DNA from: an uncultured Thermoleophilia bacterium
GTDB taxonomy: Bacteria; Actinomycetota; Thermoleophilia; Miltoncostaeales; Miltoncostaeaceae
Direction: 5' to 3'
NCBI GenBank assembly: GCA_938017905.1
Contig: CALIKX010000017.1
Location: 1 to 51,961, forward strand
Length of the DNA: 51,961 bases
The notes under the pieces were generated by a model. The model was not told the DNA's origin and ran no database searches. It saw only the letters and a program-made list of their open reading frames with translations. This document shows, piece by piece, positions 21,426-30,389 of the stretch. Positions within the stretch are counted from its first letter, which is position 1. The number at the start of each line of letters is the position of its first letter. A program made the position numbers and the translations under genes.

Positions 21426-22550
21426 CTAGCGCTTGGTGGTGGCCACCCCGTCGCCCGACGCCCGGCGCCGGCGCACGATCTGCACCACCGGCTCGCTGCG
21501 CCACTTGAGGATCTCCAGCACGTATACCAGGTACACGGCGCCGGCCAGCCCGGCGGCCGCGATCACGGCCAGCAGGGCCGCCCAACCCGCGTTCCAGTTG
21601 CCGCTGCCGTCGGTGTAGGGCACGAACCGCATGGCCAGCGCGAGGGCCGACATCAGGCCGGTCCAGGCGTAGATGGCCAGCACGGTGCGGCGCTGGCTCC
21701 ACCCAATGGCGAGGAACCGGTGATGGAAGTGGCTCTTGTCCGCGGAATACACCGGGTTTCCATGCTTGATGCGCTTGAGGATCACGAACGACGTGTCGAG
21801 GATCGGGATGGCCAGCACCACCAGCGGCAGCACGATCGCCACCGCGGCGGCGCTCTTCATCACCCCGCTGATCGCGATGCCGGCCAGCATGAAGCCGAGG
21901 AACATCGATCCGCCGTCACCCATGAACGTGCGCGCAGGGTTGAAGTTGAACCGGAGGAACGCCAGGCACGCCCCGGCGAGGGCGGCGGCCAGGATCGCCG
22001 CGTCGGCGCGCCCCAGGGATGCGGCGATGATCGCGAAGGTCGTGGATCCGATGCCCACCACCCCGGCGGCCAGTCCGTCCATGCCGTCGGTGAAGTTGAT
22101 GATGTTCACGATCGCGACGAACCACAGGATGGTGAGGGGGTACTGGGCCGCCCCCAGGTCGAACGCGCCCACGAACGGCAGCGTGAGGTGATCGATGGTG
22201 AGGCCCGCGGCCACCGGCACCGCTGCGCATGCCACCTGCCCCACCAACTTGACGGCGGGCTGCATGCCCAGGATGTCGTCGGCCATGCCGAGGGCCGCCA
22301 CCAGCACGCCCCCGGCGATCAGCCCGCGCACGGCGGGGTCGCCCGGCAGGAACCACACGGCGGGCAGCAGGAATCCCAGCACGATGGCGAGGCCGCCCAG
22401 GCGCGGTACGGGGCGCACATGGATGCGCCGCGCCGACGGCTGGTCCACGGCGCCCACCCGACGCGCGAGGGCCATGGTGGCGGGCGTGAGCACCAGCACA
22501 ACGATGGCCGCTGCGATCGCGCTGAGTATGGGGATCAGCGTCGTGGTCAT
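21426..22550 (-). CDS. tagO: Undecaprenyl-phosphate GlcNAc-1-phosphate transferase (WecA/TagO family)
   Basis: The 374-residue integral membrane enzyme transfers a sugar-1-phosphate from a UDP-sugar to undecaprenyl phosphate, the first step of teichoic-acid-like or arabinogalactan linker synthesis. Eleven or so hydrophobic helices are visible. The family motifs are RRIHVRPVPRLGGLAI, GMADDILGM (Asp pair), IVNIINFTDGMDGLAAGV, FNFNPARTFMGDGGSMFLGF and KSHFHHRFLAIGWSQRR. Location just ahead of atpI matches the mycobacterial order. With the LCP ligase and sugar-nucleotide enzymes it suggests a polyprenyl-linked wall polymer. Confidence 0.94.
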   Translation of the reverse strand: MTTTLIPILSAIAAAIVVLVLTPATMALARRVGAVDQPSARRIHVRPVPRLGGLAIVLGFLLPAVWFLPGDPAVRGLIAGGVLVAALGMADDILGMQPAVKLVGQVACAAVPVAAGLTIDHLTLPFVGAFDLGAAQYPLTILWFVAIVNIINFTDGMDGLAAGVVGIGSTTFAIIAASLGRADAAILAAALAGACLAFLRFNFNPARTFMGDGGSMFLGFMLAGIAISGVMKSAAAVAIVLPLVVLAIPILDTSFVILKRIKHGNPVYSADKSHFHHRFLAIGWSQRRTVLAIYAWTGLMSALALAMRFVPYTDGSGNWNAGWAALLAVIAAAGLAGAVYLVYVLEILKWRSEPVVQIVRRRRASGDGVATTKR

Positions 22551-22560
22551 GTCATCAGAT

Positions 22561-22574
22561 GGCCGCGCGCGGCC
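22561..22574. promoter_or_regulatory. 14-bp perfect palindrome in the tagO leader
   Basis: GGCCGCGCGCGGCC is a perfect dyad between the candidate -10 (22586-22591) and the tagO ATG. It could be an operator or only a GC-rich coincidence. Confidence 0.3.
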
Positions 22575-22585
22575 GACGTGACCTC

Positions 22586-22591
22586 ATTCTA
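22586..22591 (-). promoter_or_regulatory. Candidate -10 element for tagO
   Basis: The minus strand reads TAGAAT, one of the best -10 matches in the window, 35 bases before the tagO ATG. There is no clear -35. Confidence 0.4.
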
Positions 22592-22633
22592 CGATCGCCG
22601 CCCGGGCACCTGCGCACGCCCGGGCATCCGGTG

Positions 22634-23428
22634 TCAGTGGCGCGGCCGGTGGTACAGGCCCGCGCCCCACGCCGACAGGGCCTCGCCCAGCACGGCAACC
22701 AGCGGCATCGTGACCGGCGCCAGCGGCCCGCTTGCCACCACGGGGTTGCGGCGCCGGCGACCCAGCACGCGCACCACCCGCGCGGCCACCGACCCCGCCG
22801 ATTCCGTCGGCATGAGCCGCGGCAGGTCCTTGCCCCACCCCCGGCGATGGAACGCCGTGCGCACCGGACCCGGGCAGATCGCGAACGCCCGCACGCCGGT
22901 CCCGCGCAACTCCCCGTGCAGGCCCCGCACAAACCGCATCTCGAACGCCTTAGTAGCCGCGTAGGTGGACATGAAGGGAATCGCCTGCGATGCCGCCGCC
23001 GATGACATCACCACCAGATCGCCCCTGCCGTTGGCCACCATGCCCGGCAGCACATGCGCGGCCAGGTCCACCACCGCCACGCAGTTCAGGCGCACCTCGC
23101 GCACCTCCTTTTCGCGGTCCAGGTCGCTGAACCGCCCCTGTGTGCCGATGCCGGCATTCAGCACCGCCACCTCCACCGGCCCACGCAACTGGTCGAGCAC
23201 GCCGCGCACCGCAGCCCGCCCCTCCTCGCGCGAGAGGTCGGCCGCCACGCCGCGCACCTCCACCCCATGCTCGCGCCGGGCCTGCTCGGCCAGGGCCGCC
23301 AGCCGGTCGCCGCGGCGCGCCACCACCACCAGCGGATACCCGCGCCGGGCCAGCCGCAGGGCCACCTCGGCCCCGATCCCGGACGACGCACCGGTCACCA
23401 GCGCCCAACCGCGGGTGTCAGACCTCAT
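22634..23428 (-). CDS. Short-chain dehydrogenase/reductase
   Basis: The 264-residue classical SDR has the nucleotide-binding TGASSGIG at residues 12-19, a basic ARRGDR after strand 2 (suggesting NADP), LNAGIG (NNAG-like) near 90 and the catalytic Tyr156-x3-Lys160 in STYAATKAF with the preceding SSAAAS serine. Then comes CPGPVRTAFHRRG. The C-terminal stretch has a hydrophobic segment (LAPVTMPLVAVLGEALSAW) that may touch the membrane. It sits between tagO and glyA, where related genomes often carry other genes, and shares no obvious pathway with them. The substrate is unknown. Confidence 0.88.
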   Translation of the reverse strand: MRSDTRGWALVTGASSGIGAEVALRLARRGYPLVVVARRGDRLAALAEQARREHGVEVRGVAADLSREEGRAAVRGVLDQLRGPVEVAVLNAGIGTQGRFSDLDREKEVREVRLNCVAVVDLAAHVLPGMVANGRGDLVVMSSAAASQAIPFMSTYAATKAFEMRFVRGLHGELRGTGVRAFAICPGPVRTAFHRRGWGKDLPRLMPTESAGSVAARVVRVLGRRRRNPVVASGPLAPVTMPLVAVLGEALSAWGAGLYHRPRH

Positions 23429-23500
23429 GCGCGCTCGGTGTCGGGCAGTCGATCCCGTGAAGGCCGGGCAGGTATGCCTCCGGTGGACGCCGCGCCGACG

Positions 23501-24793
23501 TCACACGCGGGTGGTCTCGGCGATGAGCTGCGGGTACAGGGGGAACCGCGCGCCCAGGGCGATGCTGCGCTGGCGCAGTGCATCCAGGTCGGCGTCGGTG
23601 GCATCCGGCGCGAGCGCCTCGGCGATGATGGCGCCCACCTCGCGCAGCTCGGCGGGGCCCATGCCCCGGGTGGTGAGCGCGGCGGTGCCGATGCGCACGC
23701 CCGATGTCACCGTGGGCGGGCGCTCGTCGAAGGGCACGCCGTTCTTGTTGACTGTGATGCCGGCACGCTCCAGCCGCTCCTCGCCATCCTTGCCGGTGAG
23801 GGGCGTGGCCGAGAGGTCCACCAGCACTAGGTGGTTGTCGGTGCCGCCGGTCACCAGGGCCACGCCGTTCGCCATGAGCACCTCGGCCATGGCCGCGCAG
23901 TTGTCCACGGTGCGCTGCTGGCGCTCGCGGAACTCGGGCGTGAGGCACTGGCCGAATGCAATGGCCTTGCCCGCGATCACGTGCATGAGCGGACCGCCCT
24001 GCAGCCCCGGGAACACCGCACGGTCGATGGCGCTCGCGAACTCCTCATCGCACATGATGAACCCGGCGCGGGGGCCGCCCAGGGTCTTGTGCATGGTGGA
24101 GGTGACCACATGCGCGATGCCCACCGGGCTGGGGTGCGCGCCACCGGCGACGAGACCCGAGATGTGGGCCATGTCCACCATCAGGCGGGCTCCCACCTCA
24201 TCGGCGATCTCGCGGAATGCCGGGAAGTCCAGCGTGCGCGGGTAGGCGCTGGCCCCCGCCACGATCAGCTTCGGCTTCACCTCGTGCGCCTGGCGGCGGA
24301 TCTCGCCCATGTCCAGGCGGTGGGTGTCCGGGCTCACGCCGTAGCCGTGGAACTCATACATGCGGCCCGAGAAGTTGACCTTCAGGCCGTGGGTAAGGTG
24401 GCCGCCGTGCGCCAGCGACATGCCCATCACACGGTCACCTGGCTCGATCAGCACGCTGTAGGCGGCTTCGTTCGCGGTGCTGCCCGAGTGCGGCTGCACG
24501 TTCACGTGATCGCAGCCGAACACCTCCTTCGCGCGGGCAATCGCCAGGTCCTCGACCTCGTCCACCACCTCGCAGCCGCCGTAGTAGCGCTTGTGCGGGA
24601 GCCCCTCGGCGTACTTGTTGGTGAGCACCGAGCCCACCGCCTGCAGGATCGAGATGCTCGTGAAGTTCTCGCTCGCGATCATCTCGAGCGTCTCCGCCTG
24701 CCGCTCGAGCTCGCGGCGCATCAGCGCCGCGACGGCCGGATCGGCCTCGGAGACATCCTGGGACAACTGGCTCTCGGGATCGAAGAAGCTCAC
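23501..24793 (-). CDS. glyA: Serine hydroxymethyltransferase
   Basis: This PLP enzyme interconverts serine and glycine and charges tetrahydrofolate with a one-carbon unit. The 430-residue protein starts at GTG 24793 (VSFFDPESQ) with GGAG 5 bases upstream. It shows [72 protein letters not shown] and the PLP-lysine segment [15 protein letters not shown] (the usual TTTHKTLRGPRGG in slightly altered form). A candidate -10 TACCCT is at 24832-24837. Confidence 0.97.
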   Translation of the reverse strand: MSFFDPESQLSQDVSEADPAVAALMRRELERQAETLEMIASENFTSISILQAVGSVLTNKYAEGLPHKRYYGGCEVVDEVEDLAIARAKEVFGCDHVNVQPHSGSTANEAAYSVLIEPGDRVMGMSLAHGGHLTHGLKVNFSGRMYEFHGYGVSPDTHRLDMGEIRRQAHEVKPKLIVAGASAYPRTLDFPAFREIADEVGARLMVDMAHISGLVAGGAHPSPVGIAHVVTSTMHKTLGGPRAGFIMCDEEFASAIDRAVFPGLQGGPLMHVIAGKAIAFGQCLTPEFRERQQRTVDNCAAMAEVLMANGVALVTGGTDNHLVLVDLSATPLTGKDGEERLERAGITVNKNGVPFDERPPTVTSGVRIGTAALTTRGMGPAELREVGAIIAEALAPDATDADLDALRQRSIALGARFPLYPQLIAETTRV

Positions 24794-24831
24794 GCGCGCG
24801 CTCCGGCGTTCGACTGCTGGGGAACGCCCCA

Positions 24832-24837
24832 AGGGTA
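24832..24837 (-). promoter_or_regulatory. Candidate -10 element for glyA
   Basis: On the minus strand this is TACCCT in GGCTACCCTT, giving a leader of about 32 bases that includes the GGAG ribosome binding site. Confidence 0.35.
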
Positions 24838-24869
24838 GCCCACCAACCGGGGGAGGCCGGGGCCCCCGT

Positions 24870-25718
24870 TCAGGGCATCCGACCCCAGATGGCGCGCGGA
24901 ATGCCCGCGAGGTCGGCGCGCGACCCGAGGTCCGCGAAGCCCGCGGCGGTGAAGATGCCCGCGACCGCCTCCGCCTGCCCCTCCCCCGCCTCCAGCACCA
25001 CGAGCCCGCCCGGGGCGAGCACGGCCATTGCCTCGTGGATCACCCGCTCGTGGTCCTCCGTGCCGAGCGGGCCGGCCACGAGGGCGGCCACCGGCTCGTG
25101 GCGCAGGGCCGGGAAGGCGTCCAGGTCCTCCGGCACCAGGTAGGGCGGATTCGATACCACCACGTCGAAGCGCTCGCCCGCAACGGCGGCCATGCCGTCG
25201 CTCTCCAGCATGCGCACGCGCGTCCCCAGGGGCGGATGGGCGGCGAGGTTGCGCCGCGCCACGGCCAGGGCCTCCGGGCTGCGCTCGAGCGCGACCACCG
25301 CCACGTCGGCCCGCAGATCCGCCACCGACAGCGCGATGGCCCCCGATCCGGTTCCCCAGTCGGCGATCGCCGCGCCCTGCGGTGCGAGCTCCACCACCAC
25401 GTCCACCACCACCTCGGTGTCGGGCCGGGGCACCAGCACGTCGGGCGTCACCTCCAGGTCCAGCCGGCCAAACGCACGGGAGCCGGTGATGTACGCCACC
25501 GGAACCATCTCGCCCCGCCGCGCGATGAGCGCCCGGCATTCCCCGAGCTCATCGGACGTGAGCGGGCGATCGGCCTCGGTGTAGAGGGCGATCCGCTCGA
25601 GCCCGAGGGCGTGCGCGATCAGGACCTCGGCATCGAGACGCGGCGTGTCGCTGCCGCGCGCGCCCAGCCAGTCGGTGGACCGCCGGAGGATCTCGGCGAT
25701 CGTGAGGGCCTGGCTCAG
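24870..25718 (-). CDS. prmC: Release-factor glutamine methyltransferase, CTG start
   Basis: The enzyme methylates the Gln of the GGQ motif in RF1 and RF2, using SAM. The full 282-residue protein is recovered only if it begins at CTG 25718. The N-terminal helical domain ([31 protein letters not shown]) matches PrmC and precedes the first ATG (25508). No ATG, GTG or TTG occurs in this frame from that ATG back through the last 30 or so codons of prfA. CTG overlaps the prfA stop as CTGA, the same geometry as the GTGA/ATGA overlaps around it. The catalytic domain has [16 protein letters not shown], the SAM loop [12 protein letters not shown] and NPPY at 190-193. It modifies the product of its neighbour prfA. 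Confidence 0.93.
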   Translation of the reverse strand: MSQALTIAEILRRSTDWLGARGSDTPRLDAEVLIAHALGLERIALYTEADRPLTSDELGECRALIARRGEMVPVAYITGSRAFGRLDLEVTPDVLVPRPDTEVVVDVVVELAPQGAAIADWGTGSGAIALSVADLRADVAVVALERSPEALAVARRNLAAHPPLGTRVRMLESDGMAAVAGERFDVVVSNPPYLVPEDLDAFPALRHEPVAALVAGPLGTEDHERVIHEAMAVLAPGGLVVLEAGEGQAEAVAGIFTAAGFADLGSRADLAGIPRAIWGRMP

Positions 25719-26812
25719 GCCGCGCCCCCGGCGAGCTCGGCCTCCTGCTGCTCCAGCAGCAGGCGCCGCTCCTCGGCCTGCAGGGCATCGGTCAGCGACG
25801 CCAGCTGCCCCTGCAGCACCTGCTCCTTCAACGGCACGGTCACGCCGATGCGGTGGTCGGTCACCCGGTTCTGGGGGTAGTTGTAGGTGCGGATCTTCTC
25901 GGACCGGTCGCCGCTGCCCACATGCGCCCGGCGGGTATCGCGCATCTCGGCCTCCTGCTCGGCCTGCGCCTTCTCCAGCAGGCGCGCGCGCAGCACGCGC
26001 ATCGCGCGCTCCCGGTTCTGTAGCTGGCTCTTCTCATCCTGCATCGACACCACGATGCCCGTGGGCACGTGGGTGATGCGCACGGCGGAATCGGTGGTGT
26101 TCACGCTCTGGCCGCCGGGCCCGCTTGACCGGTAGACGTCGATCTTCAGGTCGTTCTGGTCGATCTTCACATCCACCTCCTCGGCCTCGGGCATCACGGC
26201 CACCGTGGCGGTGGAGGTGTGGATGCGCCCCTGGCTCTCGGTGGCCGGCACGCGCTGCACGCGATGCACGCCGCCCTCATGCTTGAACACGCTGAAGGCG
26301 CCGGTGCCCTTCACCGCGAAGGTGGCCTCCTTCACGCCGCCGGCGTCCGCCTCGCTCACATCCAGCAGCTCCACGCGGAAGCCGCGAGCCGCCGCGTAGC
26401 GGCTGTACACGTCCAGCAGGTCGCGGGCGAAGAGCGCGGCCTCCTCGCCGCCGGCGCCGGCACGGACCTCGACGATCACATCACGGGAGTCGTTGGGGTC
26501 GGGCTCGACCATCGCGTGGCGGATGAGGGGCTCGAGTTCGCCGATCGCGTCCTCGGCCTCCTTCAGCAGGGCACGGATGTCCTCATCCTCGCCCTCGGCC
26601 AGCATCTCGCGTGCCTCGGCCGCCTGTTCATCGGCGTCGCGCCACCGCGCGGCCAGCCCCGCGGCCTCCTCCAGCCCCGCGTACCGGCGCGTCAGGTCGG
26701 CGTAGCGCGAGCGGTCGGACGCCGCATCGGGGTCGGAGAGGGCCTCCGACAGTTCCGCGCGCGTGCGCTCCACCTGCTCCACCAGGCCGCGGACCCCATC
26801 ACCCATCTGCAT
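25715..26812 (-). CDS. prfA: Peptide chain release factor 1
   Basis: The protein recognises UAA and UAG and triggers peptide release. It is 365 residues from ATG 26812 (ATG 26806 is also possible). The GGQ motif is at 233-235 within [15 protein letters not shown], and the codon-recognition tripeptide PAT is at 189-191 in [14 protein letters not shown], as in RF1 rather than RF2. An N-terminal coiled coil and a C-terminal Gln/Glu-rich end complete it. It is translationally linked to prmC and follows rpmE, an order conserved in actinobacteria. Confidence 0.97.
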   Translation of the reverse strand: MQMGDGVRGLVEQVERTRAELSEALSDPDAASDRSRYADLTRRYAGLEEAAGLAARWRDADEQAAEAREMLAEGEDEDIRALLKEAEDAIGELEPLIRHAMVEPDPNDSRDVIVEVRAGAGGEEAALFARDLLDVYSRYAAARGFRVELLDVSEADAGGVKEATFAVKGTGAFSVFKHEGGVHRVQRVPATESQGRIHTSTATVAVMPEAEEVDVKIDQNDLKIDVYRSSGPGGQSVNTTDSAVRITHVPTGIVVSMQDEKSQLQNRERAMRVLRARLLEKAQAEQEAEMRDTRRAHVGSGDRSEKIRTYNYPQNRVTDHRIGVTVPLKEQVLQGQLASLTDALQAEERRLLLEQQEAELAGGAA

Positions 26813-26878
26813 GCCGCCGGTGCGAGTGCATGGTCATCACCGGGGGGACGACCACCGCACGGGGATCGTCCCCGCCGA

Positions 26879-27082
26879 CTACTTCGCCTGCTGCCGCTTC
26901 TTGTTGAAGCGCTCGATGCGGCCGCCGGTGTCCACGATCTTCTGCTTGCCCGTGTAGAACGGGTGGCACTCGGAGCAGATCTCCACGCGGATCTCGGGCT
27001 GGGTGGAGCGGGTCGTGAACTGGTTTCCGCAGGTGCAGGTGACCTCGGAGACGACGTACTCGGGGTGGATCTCGGCCTTCAC
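26879..27082 (-). CDS. rpmE: 50S ribosomal protein L31, zinc-binding form
   Basis: The 67-residue protein starts at GTG 27082 (VKAEIHPEY) after GAGAGGGAA. It carries the zinc ligands of the C+ type (TCTCGNQF and [25 protein letters not shown]). Zinc-dependent forms are replaced by C- paralogues under zinc limitation in many actinobacteria; no Zur site is evident here. The frame extends upstream, but without homology. Confidence 0.95.
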   Translation of the reverse strand: MKAEIHPEYVVSEVTCTCGNQFTTRSTQPEIRVEICSECHPFYTGKQKIVDTGGRIERFNKKRQQAK

Positions 27083-27136
27083 GTTCCCTCTCGATTCCCT
27101 CGGTGTGCGTGGCCCGGTCGGTGCCACGGAGGCGGC

Positions 27137-27142
27137 ATGATA
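27137..27142 (-). promoter_or_regulatory. Candidate -10 element for rpmE
   Basis: The minus strand reads TATCAT just downstream of the hairpin at 27145-27169 and about 55 bases ahead of rpmE. No -35 is apparent because that region is the hairpin itself. Confidence 0.3.
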
Positions 27143-27144
27143 GC

Positions 27145-27169
27145 GCGGCCGGGGCAGTGCCCCGGCCGC
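27145..27169 (-). terminator. Hairpin downstream of etfA
   Basis: There is a perfect 11-bp stem, GCGGCCGGGGC (27145-27155) with GCCCCGGCCGC (27159-27169), and a 3-base loop, 25 bases after the etfA stop. No T-run follows. It separates etfBA from rpmE. Confidence 0.55.
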
Positions 27170-27194
27170 GGCCCATCCATGCGTGGCGCGGGGC

Positions 27195-28169
27195 TCAGCC
27201 GTTGCGCTGGTTGATCAGCTCGGTGAGCTTGGGCACCACGTCGAAGAGGTCCCCCACCACGCCGAAGTCGGCGAACTGGAAGATGGGGGCCTCCTCGTCC
27301 TTGTTGATCGCGACGATCACGTCGGATGTCTGCATGCCCACCTTGTGCTGCACGGCGCCCGAGATTCCGCAGGCGATGTACAGGTTGGGGGACACGGTCT
27401 TGCCCGTCTGGCCCACCTGGTTCGGGTGGGGGTACCAGCCGGCGTCCACCGCGGCGCGCGATGCGCCCACCGCCGCGCCCAGCGAGGCCGCGAGGGCCTC
27501 GACCACGGCGAAGTTCTCGGGCGCGCCAAGGCCACGGCCGCCGGAGACGATGATGCTGGCCTCTTCAAGGCTGACCTTGCCCTCCTCGACGGGCTTCCGC
27601 GCGGTCATCTTCGCGCGCAGCGCGGCCTCGGAGATGTCGGGCGTGACCGCCACGACCTCGGCTGAGCCACCGCTCTCGCTGGCCTGGAACGAGTTGGGGC
27701 GCACGAGCGCGATCTGCGGTCCGCCGACCCACTCGCTGGTGACCAGGTTCTGGCCGCCGAATGCCGGGCGGACGGCCTGCAGGCCGCTGCCGCCGGCCGC
27801 GAGGTCGGTGGAGTCGCTGTTCAGCCCGGCGCCCAGGCGCACGGCCAGCGCGGCGGCGGTGTCGCGGCCCTGCGCGGTGCCGCCGACGAGGATGGCGGAG
27901 AAGTCGTTCTCCTGCTGCAGCTTCGCGATCACGTCCACATGCGGGGCGGCAAGGCCGGTGCCCAGCGCCTCGTGGTCGGCCACGAACACCTTCTCGGCGC
28001 CGTACGCGCCGAGTTGCGCGGCCTGGTCGGCCACGCCCGAGCCGCCGACGAACGCCGCGAGCGGGCCGCCGGTGGAGTCCTTGAGTTCGCGTGCCTTCGA
28101 GAGGATCTCGAGGCCAACGCGACGGAAGCCGCTGCCCTGGGGCTCGGCGACGACGAGGATGCCTGCCAT
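27195..28169 (-). CDS. etfA: Electron transfer flavoprotein alpha subunit
   Basis: The 324-residue FAD-binding half of ETF takes electrons from acyl-CoA dehydrogenases. The C-terminal FAD domain is complete: [63 protein letters not shown], and [31 protein letters not shown]. The N-terminal domain carries [11 protein letters not shown]. Together with etfB, 32 bases upstream, it forms the soluble heterodimer. Nearby enoyl-CoA hydratase and mutase genes support acyl-CoA oxidation. Confidence 0.97.
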   Translation of the reverse strand: MAGILVVAEPQGSGFRRVGLEILSKARELKDSTGGPLAAFVGGSGVADQAAQLGAYGAEKVFVADHEALGTGLAAPHVDVIAKLQQENDFSAILVGGTAQGRDTAAALAVRLGAGLNSDSTDLAAGGSGLQAVRPAFGGQNLVTSEWVGGPQIALVRPNSFQASESGGSAEVVAVTPDISEAALRAKMTARKPVEEGKVSLEEASIIVSGGRGLGAPENFAVVEALAASLGAAVGASRAAVDAGWYPHPNQVGQTGKTVSPNLYIACGISGAVQHKVGMQTSDVIVAINKDEEAPIFQFADFGVVGDLFDVVPKLTELINQRNG

Positions 28170-28201
28170 GTCGTTAGGTCCTTTCGGTTCCGAGTCCGGG
28201 T

Positions 28202-28984
28202 TCAGACGATCTTCTTCTCGATCAGGAAGTCGAGGATCTGCTGGGCGCCGTCGCCCTCGTCCTTGACCACCTGACCCGCGGTGCGCGCCGGCGGGGTCTC
28301 GACCCCCACCACCTTGGTTTTCGCGCCCTGCTCGCCGACGGCCGCGGCATCGACGCCGGCCTCGGCGAGCGACTTCACGTCCTGCGGCTTCTTCTTCGCG
28401 CCCATGATGCCCTTGAGCGACGGGTAGCGCGGCTCGTTGATGGCCTTGGTCACCGAGACCACGGCGGGCAGCGGCGCCTCCACGGTGTCCACGCCGTCGT
28501 CGCTCTGCCGCTCGACGGTGATCGAGCCGCCACTTACGGCGAGGGAGTTGGCCGAGGTCACCCAGGCGCGGCCGGAGGCCTCGCCGAGCGCGGCGGCCAT
28601 CACGCCCGAGCGGGCGTCGGTGGCCTCGGAGCCCAGCAGGGCCAGCTCGGCGCCGGTCTCCTCCAGCACCTTCGACAGCGCGGCGGCCGTGCCCAGGTAG
28701 TCGGATCCGACGGCGGCCGGGTCGCTCACCAGCACCAGCCGGTCAGCGCCCATGGCGAGCCCCTGGCGCAGGGACTCCACGGCCTTCTCCGGCCCGAGGG
28801 AAATGAGGATCACCTCGTCGGCGGCGCCGGCCTCCTTCAGGCGCACCGCCTCCTCGACCGCGTACTTGTCGAACTCATTGAGCATCCGGTCACCCTCGTC
28901 ACGGACGAGGCGGCCGGTGCTCGGGTCGATCCGCTTCTCCGCGGTCGTGTCCGGCACCTCTTTGACGCATACGGCGATCTTCAC
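28202..28984 (-). CDS. etfB: Electron transfer flavoprotein beta subunit
   Basis: The 260-residue AMP-binding subunit starts at GTG 28984 (VKIAVCVKEVPDT) with GAGGAG 9 bases upstream. It shows NEFDKYAVEEAVRLKE, LAMGADRLVLVSD, the beta-subunit recognition loop region LALLGSEATDARSGVMAAALGE, and PAVVSVTKAINEPRYPSLKGIMGAKKKP. It is co-transcribed with etfA. Upstream frame extension to 29065 has no homology. Confidence 0.97.
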   Translation of the reverse strand: MKIAVCVKEVPDTTAEKRIDPSTGRLVRDEGDRMLNEFDKYAVEEAVRLKEAGAADEVILISLGPEKAVESLRQGLAMGADRLVLVSDPAAVGSDYLGTAAALSKVLEETGAELALLGSEATDARSGVMAAALGEASGRAWVTSANSLAVSGGSITVERQSDDGVDTVEAPLPAVVSVTKAINEPRYPSLKGIMGAKKKPQDVKSLAEAGVDAAAVGEQGAKTKVVGVETPPARTAGQVVKDEGDGAQQILDFLIEKKIV

Positions 28985-29055
28985 GAAGACGGGCTCCTCG
29001 GAGTTGATACGTGCGGGCCGCAGGGGAGCGCGCGCACGCCCCCCGATCGGCGGCG

Positions 29056-29061
29056 AGCATA
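29056..29061 (-). promoter_or_regulatory. Candidate -10 element for etfBA
   Basis: The minus strand reads TATGCT in GGTATGCT, identical to the candidate upstream of atpI, about 70 bases ahead of etfB. Confidence 0.4.
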
Positions 29062-29118
29062 CCAACGGGTGGCGGCCCCGGTGCGGGGGAACCGCGACGG
29101 GGGGCGTCTGTCAGGCGG

Positions 29119-29882
29119 TCAGGCCGCCCAGTCGGGCGGGCGCTTGCCCAGGAAGGCCTCCATGCCCTCGCGCCTGTCCGGGTGCGCGAACTGCCGGGCG
29201 AAGGCCTCCGCCTCGGCCTCGAGCAGGGCGGGGCGGGCGCCCAGGGCATCGTGGATGAGGGCCTTCGACAGGGCGACCGCCGACGGCGAGGCCGCGGCGA
29301 TCGTCCCGCCCATCGCCACGGCGGCGTCGAGCAGGTCGTCCGGCGGGTGCAGCGACGACACCAGCCCCATCGCCAGCGCCTCCTCGGCCCCCACCATCTC
29401 GCCCGTGAGGATCATGCGCTTGGCCGCGCCCTCGCCGACGATCCGCGGCAGCCGCTGCGTACCGCCCCACCCCGGCGGGATCCCCAGCGTCACCTCGGGC
29501 TGCGCCATCTTCGTGCGCTCGGACCCCACCCGGATGTCGCACGCGAGGGCGACCTCGCAGCCACCACCGAGGGCGAAGCCGTTGATGGCCGCGATCACGG
29601 GCACGCCGAGGGCCTCGATGGCGTCGCACATGCCGTGGCCGAGGGCCGCGAACTCACGGGCGCCGTCAACGTCCATCCCGGCCATGCGGGCGATGTCGGC
29701 CCCGGCTGAGAACGCGCGGCCCGCCCCGGTCAGCACCACGGCGCGCACGCCCGGGTCGGCCGCCACCTCATCGAGCGCCGCCCGCAGGTCGCCGATCAAC
29801 TCGGGCGAGAAGGCGTTCAGGGCGTCCTGGCGGTCGAGCACCAGCACCTGCACGGCGCCCCGGCGGTCGCGGACGACCGGCA

Positions 29883-29883
<1 letters not shown>
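29119..29883 (-). CDS. Enoyl-CoA hydratase/isomerase (crotonase) family
   Basis: The 254-residue crotonase starts at GTG 29883, which shares a base with the preceding stop (TAGTG). Oxyanion-hole segments AFSAGADIARM and NGFALGGGCEVAL are present. Both catalytic glutamates of true hydratases are seen, Glu110 in GGGCE and Glu130 in QPEVTLGIPPGWGGTQRLPR, so hydration of 2-enoyl-CoA is plausible rather than only isomerase activity. It is coupled to the cobalamin-binding protein upstream. The chain-length or branched substrate is unknown. Confidence 0.93.
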
Positions 29884-30278
<395 letters not shown>

Positions 30279-30299
30279 AGGGCGGGCAGGATACCCGCT

Positions 30300-30323
30300 C
30301 AACCGCGGGACGGGACGCGGTTG
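30300..30323. other. 8-bp hairpin in the mutase-pepA divergent region
   Basis: CAACCGCG (30300-30307) pairs with CGCGGTTG (30316-30323) around 8 bases. It lies midway between two divergent genes, so it may be an operator dyad. No clear promoter elements were found beside it. Confidence 0.25.
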
Positions 30324-30389
30324 CCCGTGGCCCGGCTGCCCGGCGACGTGCACACTTACCGCGACCGACCGCAACCGATGGGAACGCCC

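Noticed and set aside
24870-25508. prmC as an N-terminally truncated gene starting at ATG 25508
   Set aside because: The upstream codons encode the conserved N-terminal domain, so the gene is whole and the start codon is what is unusual.
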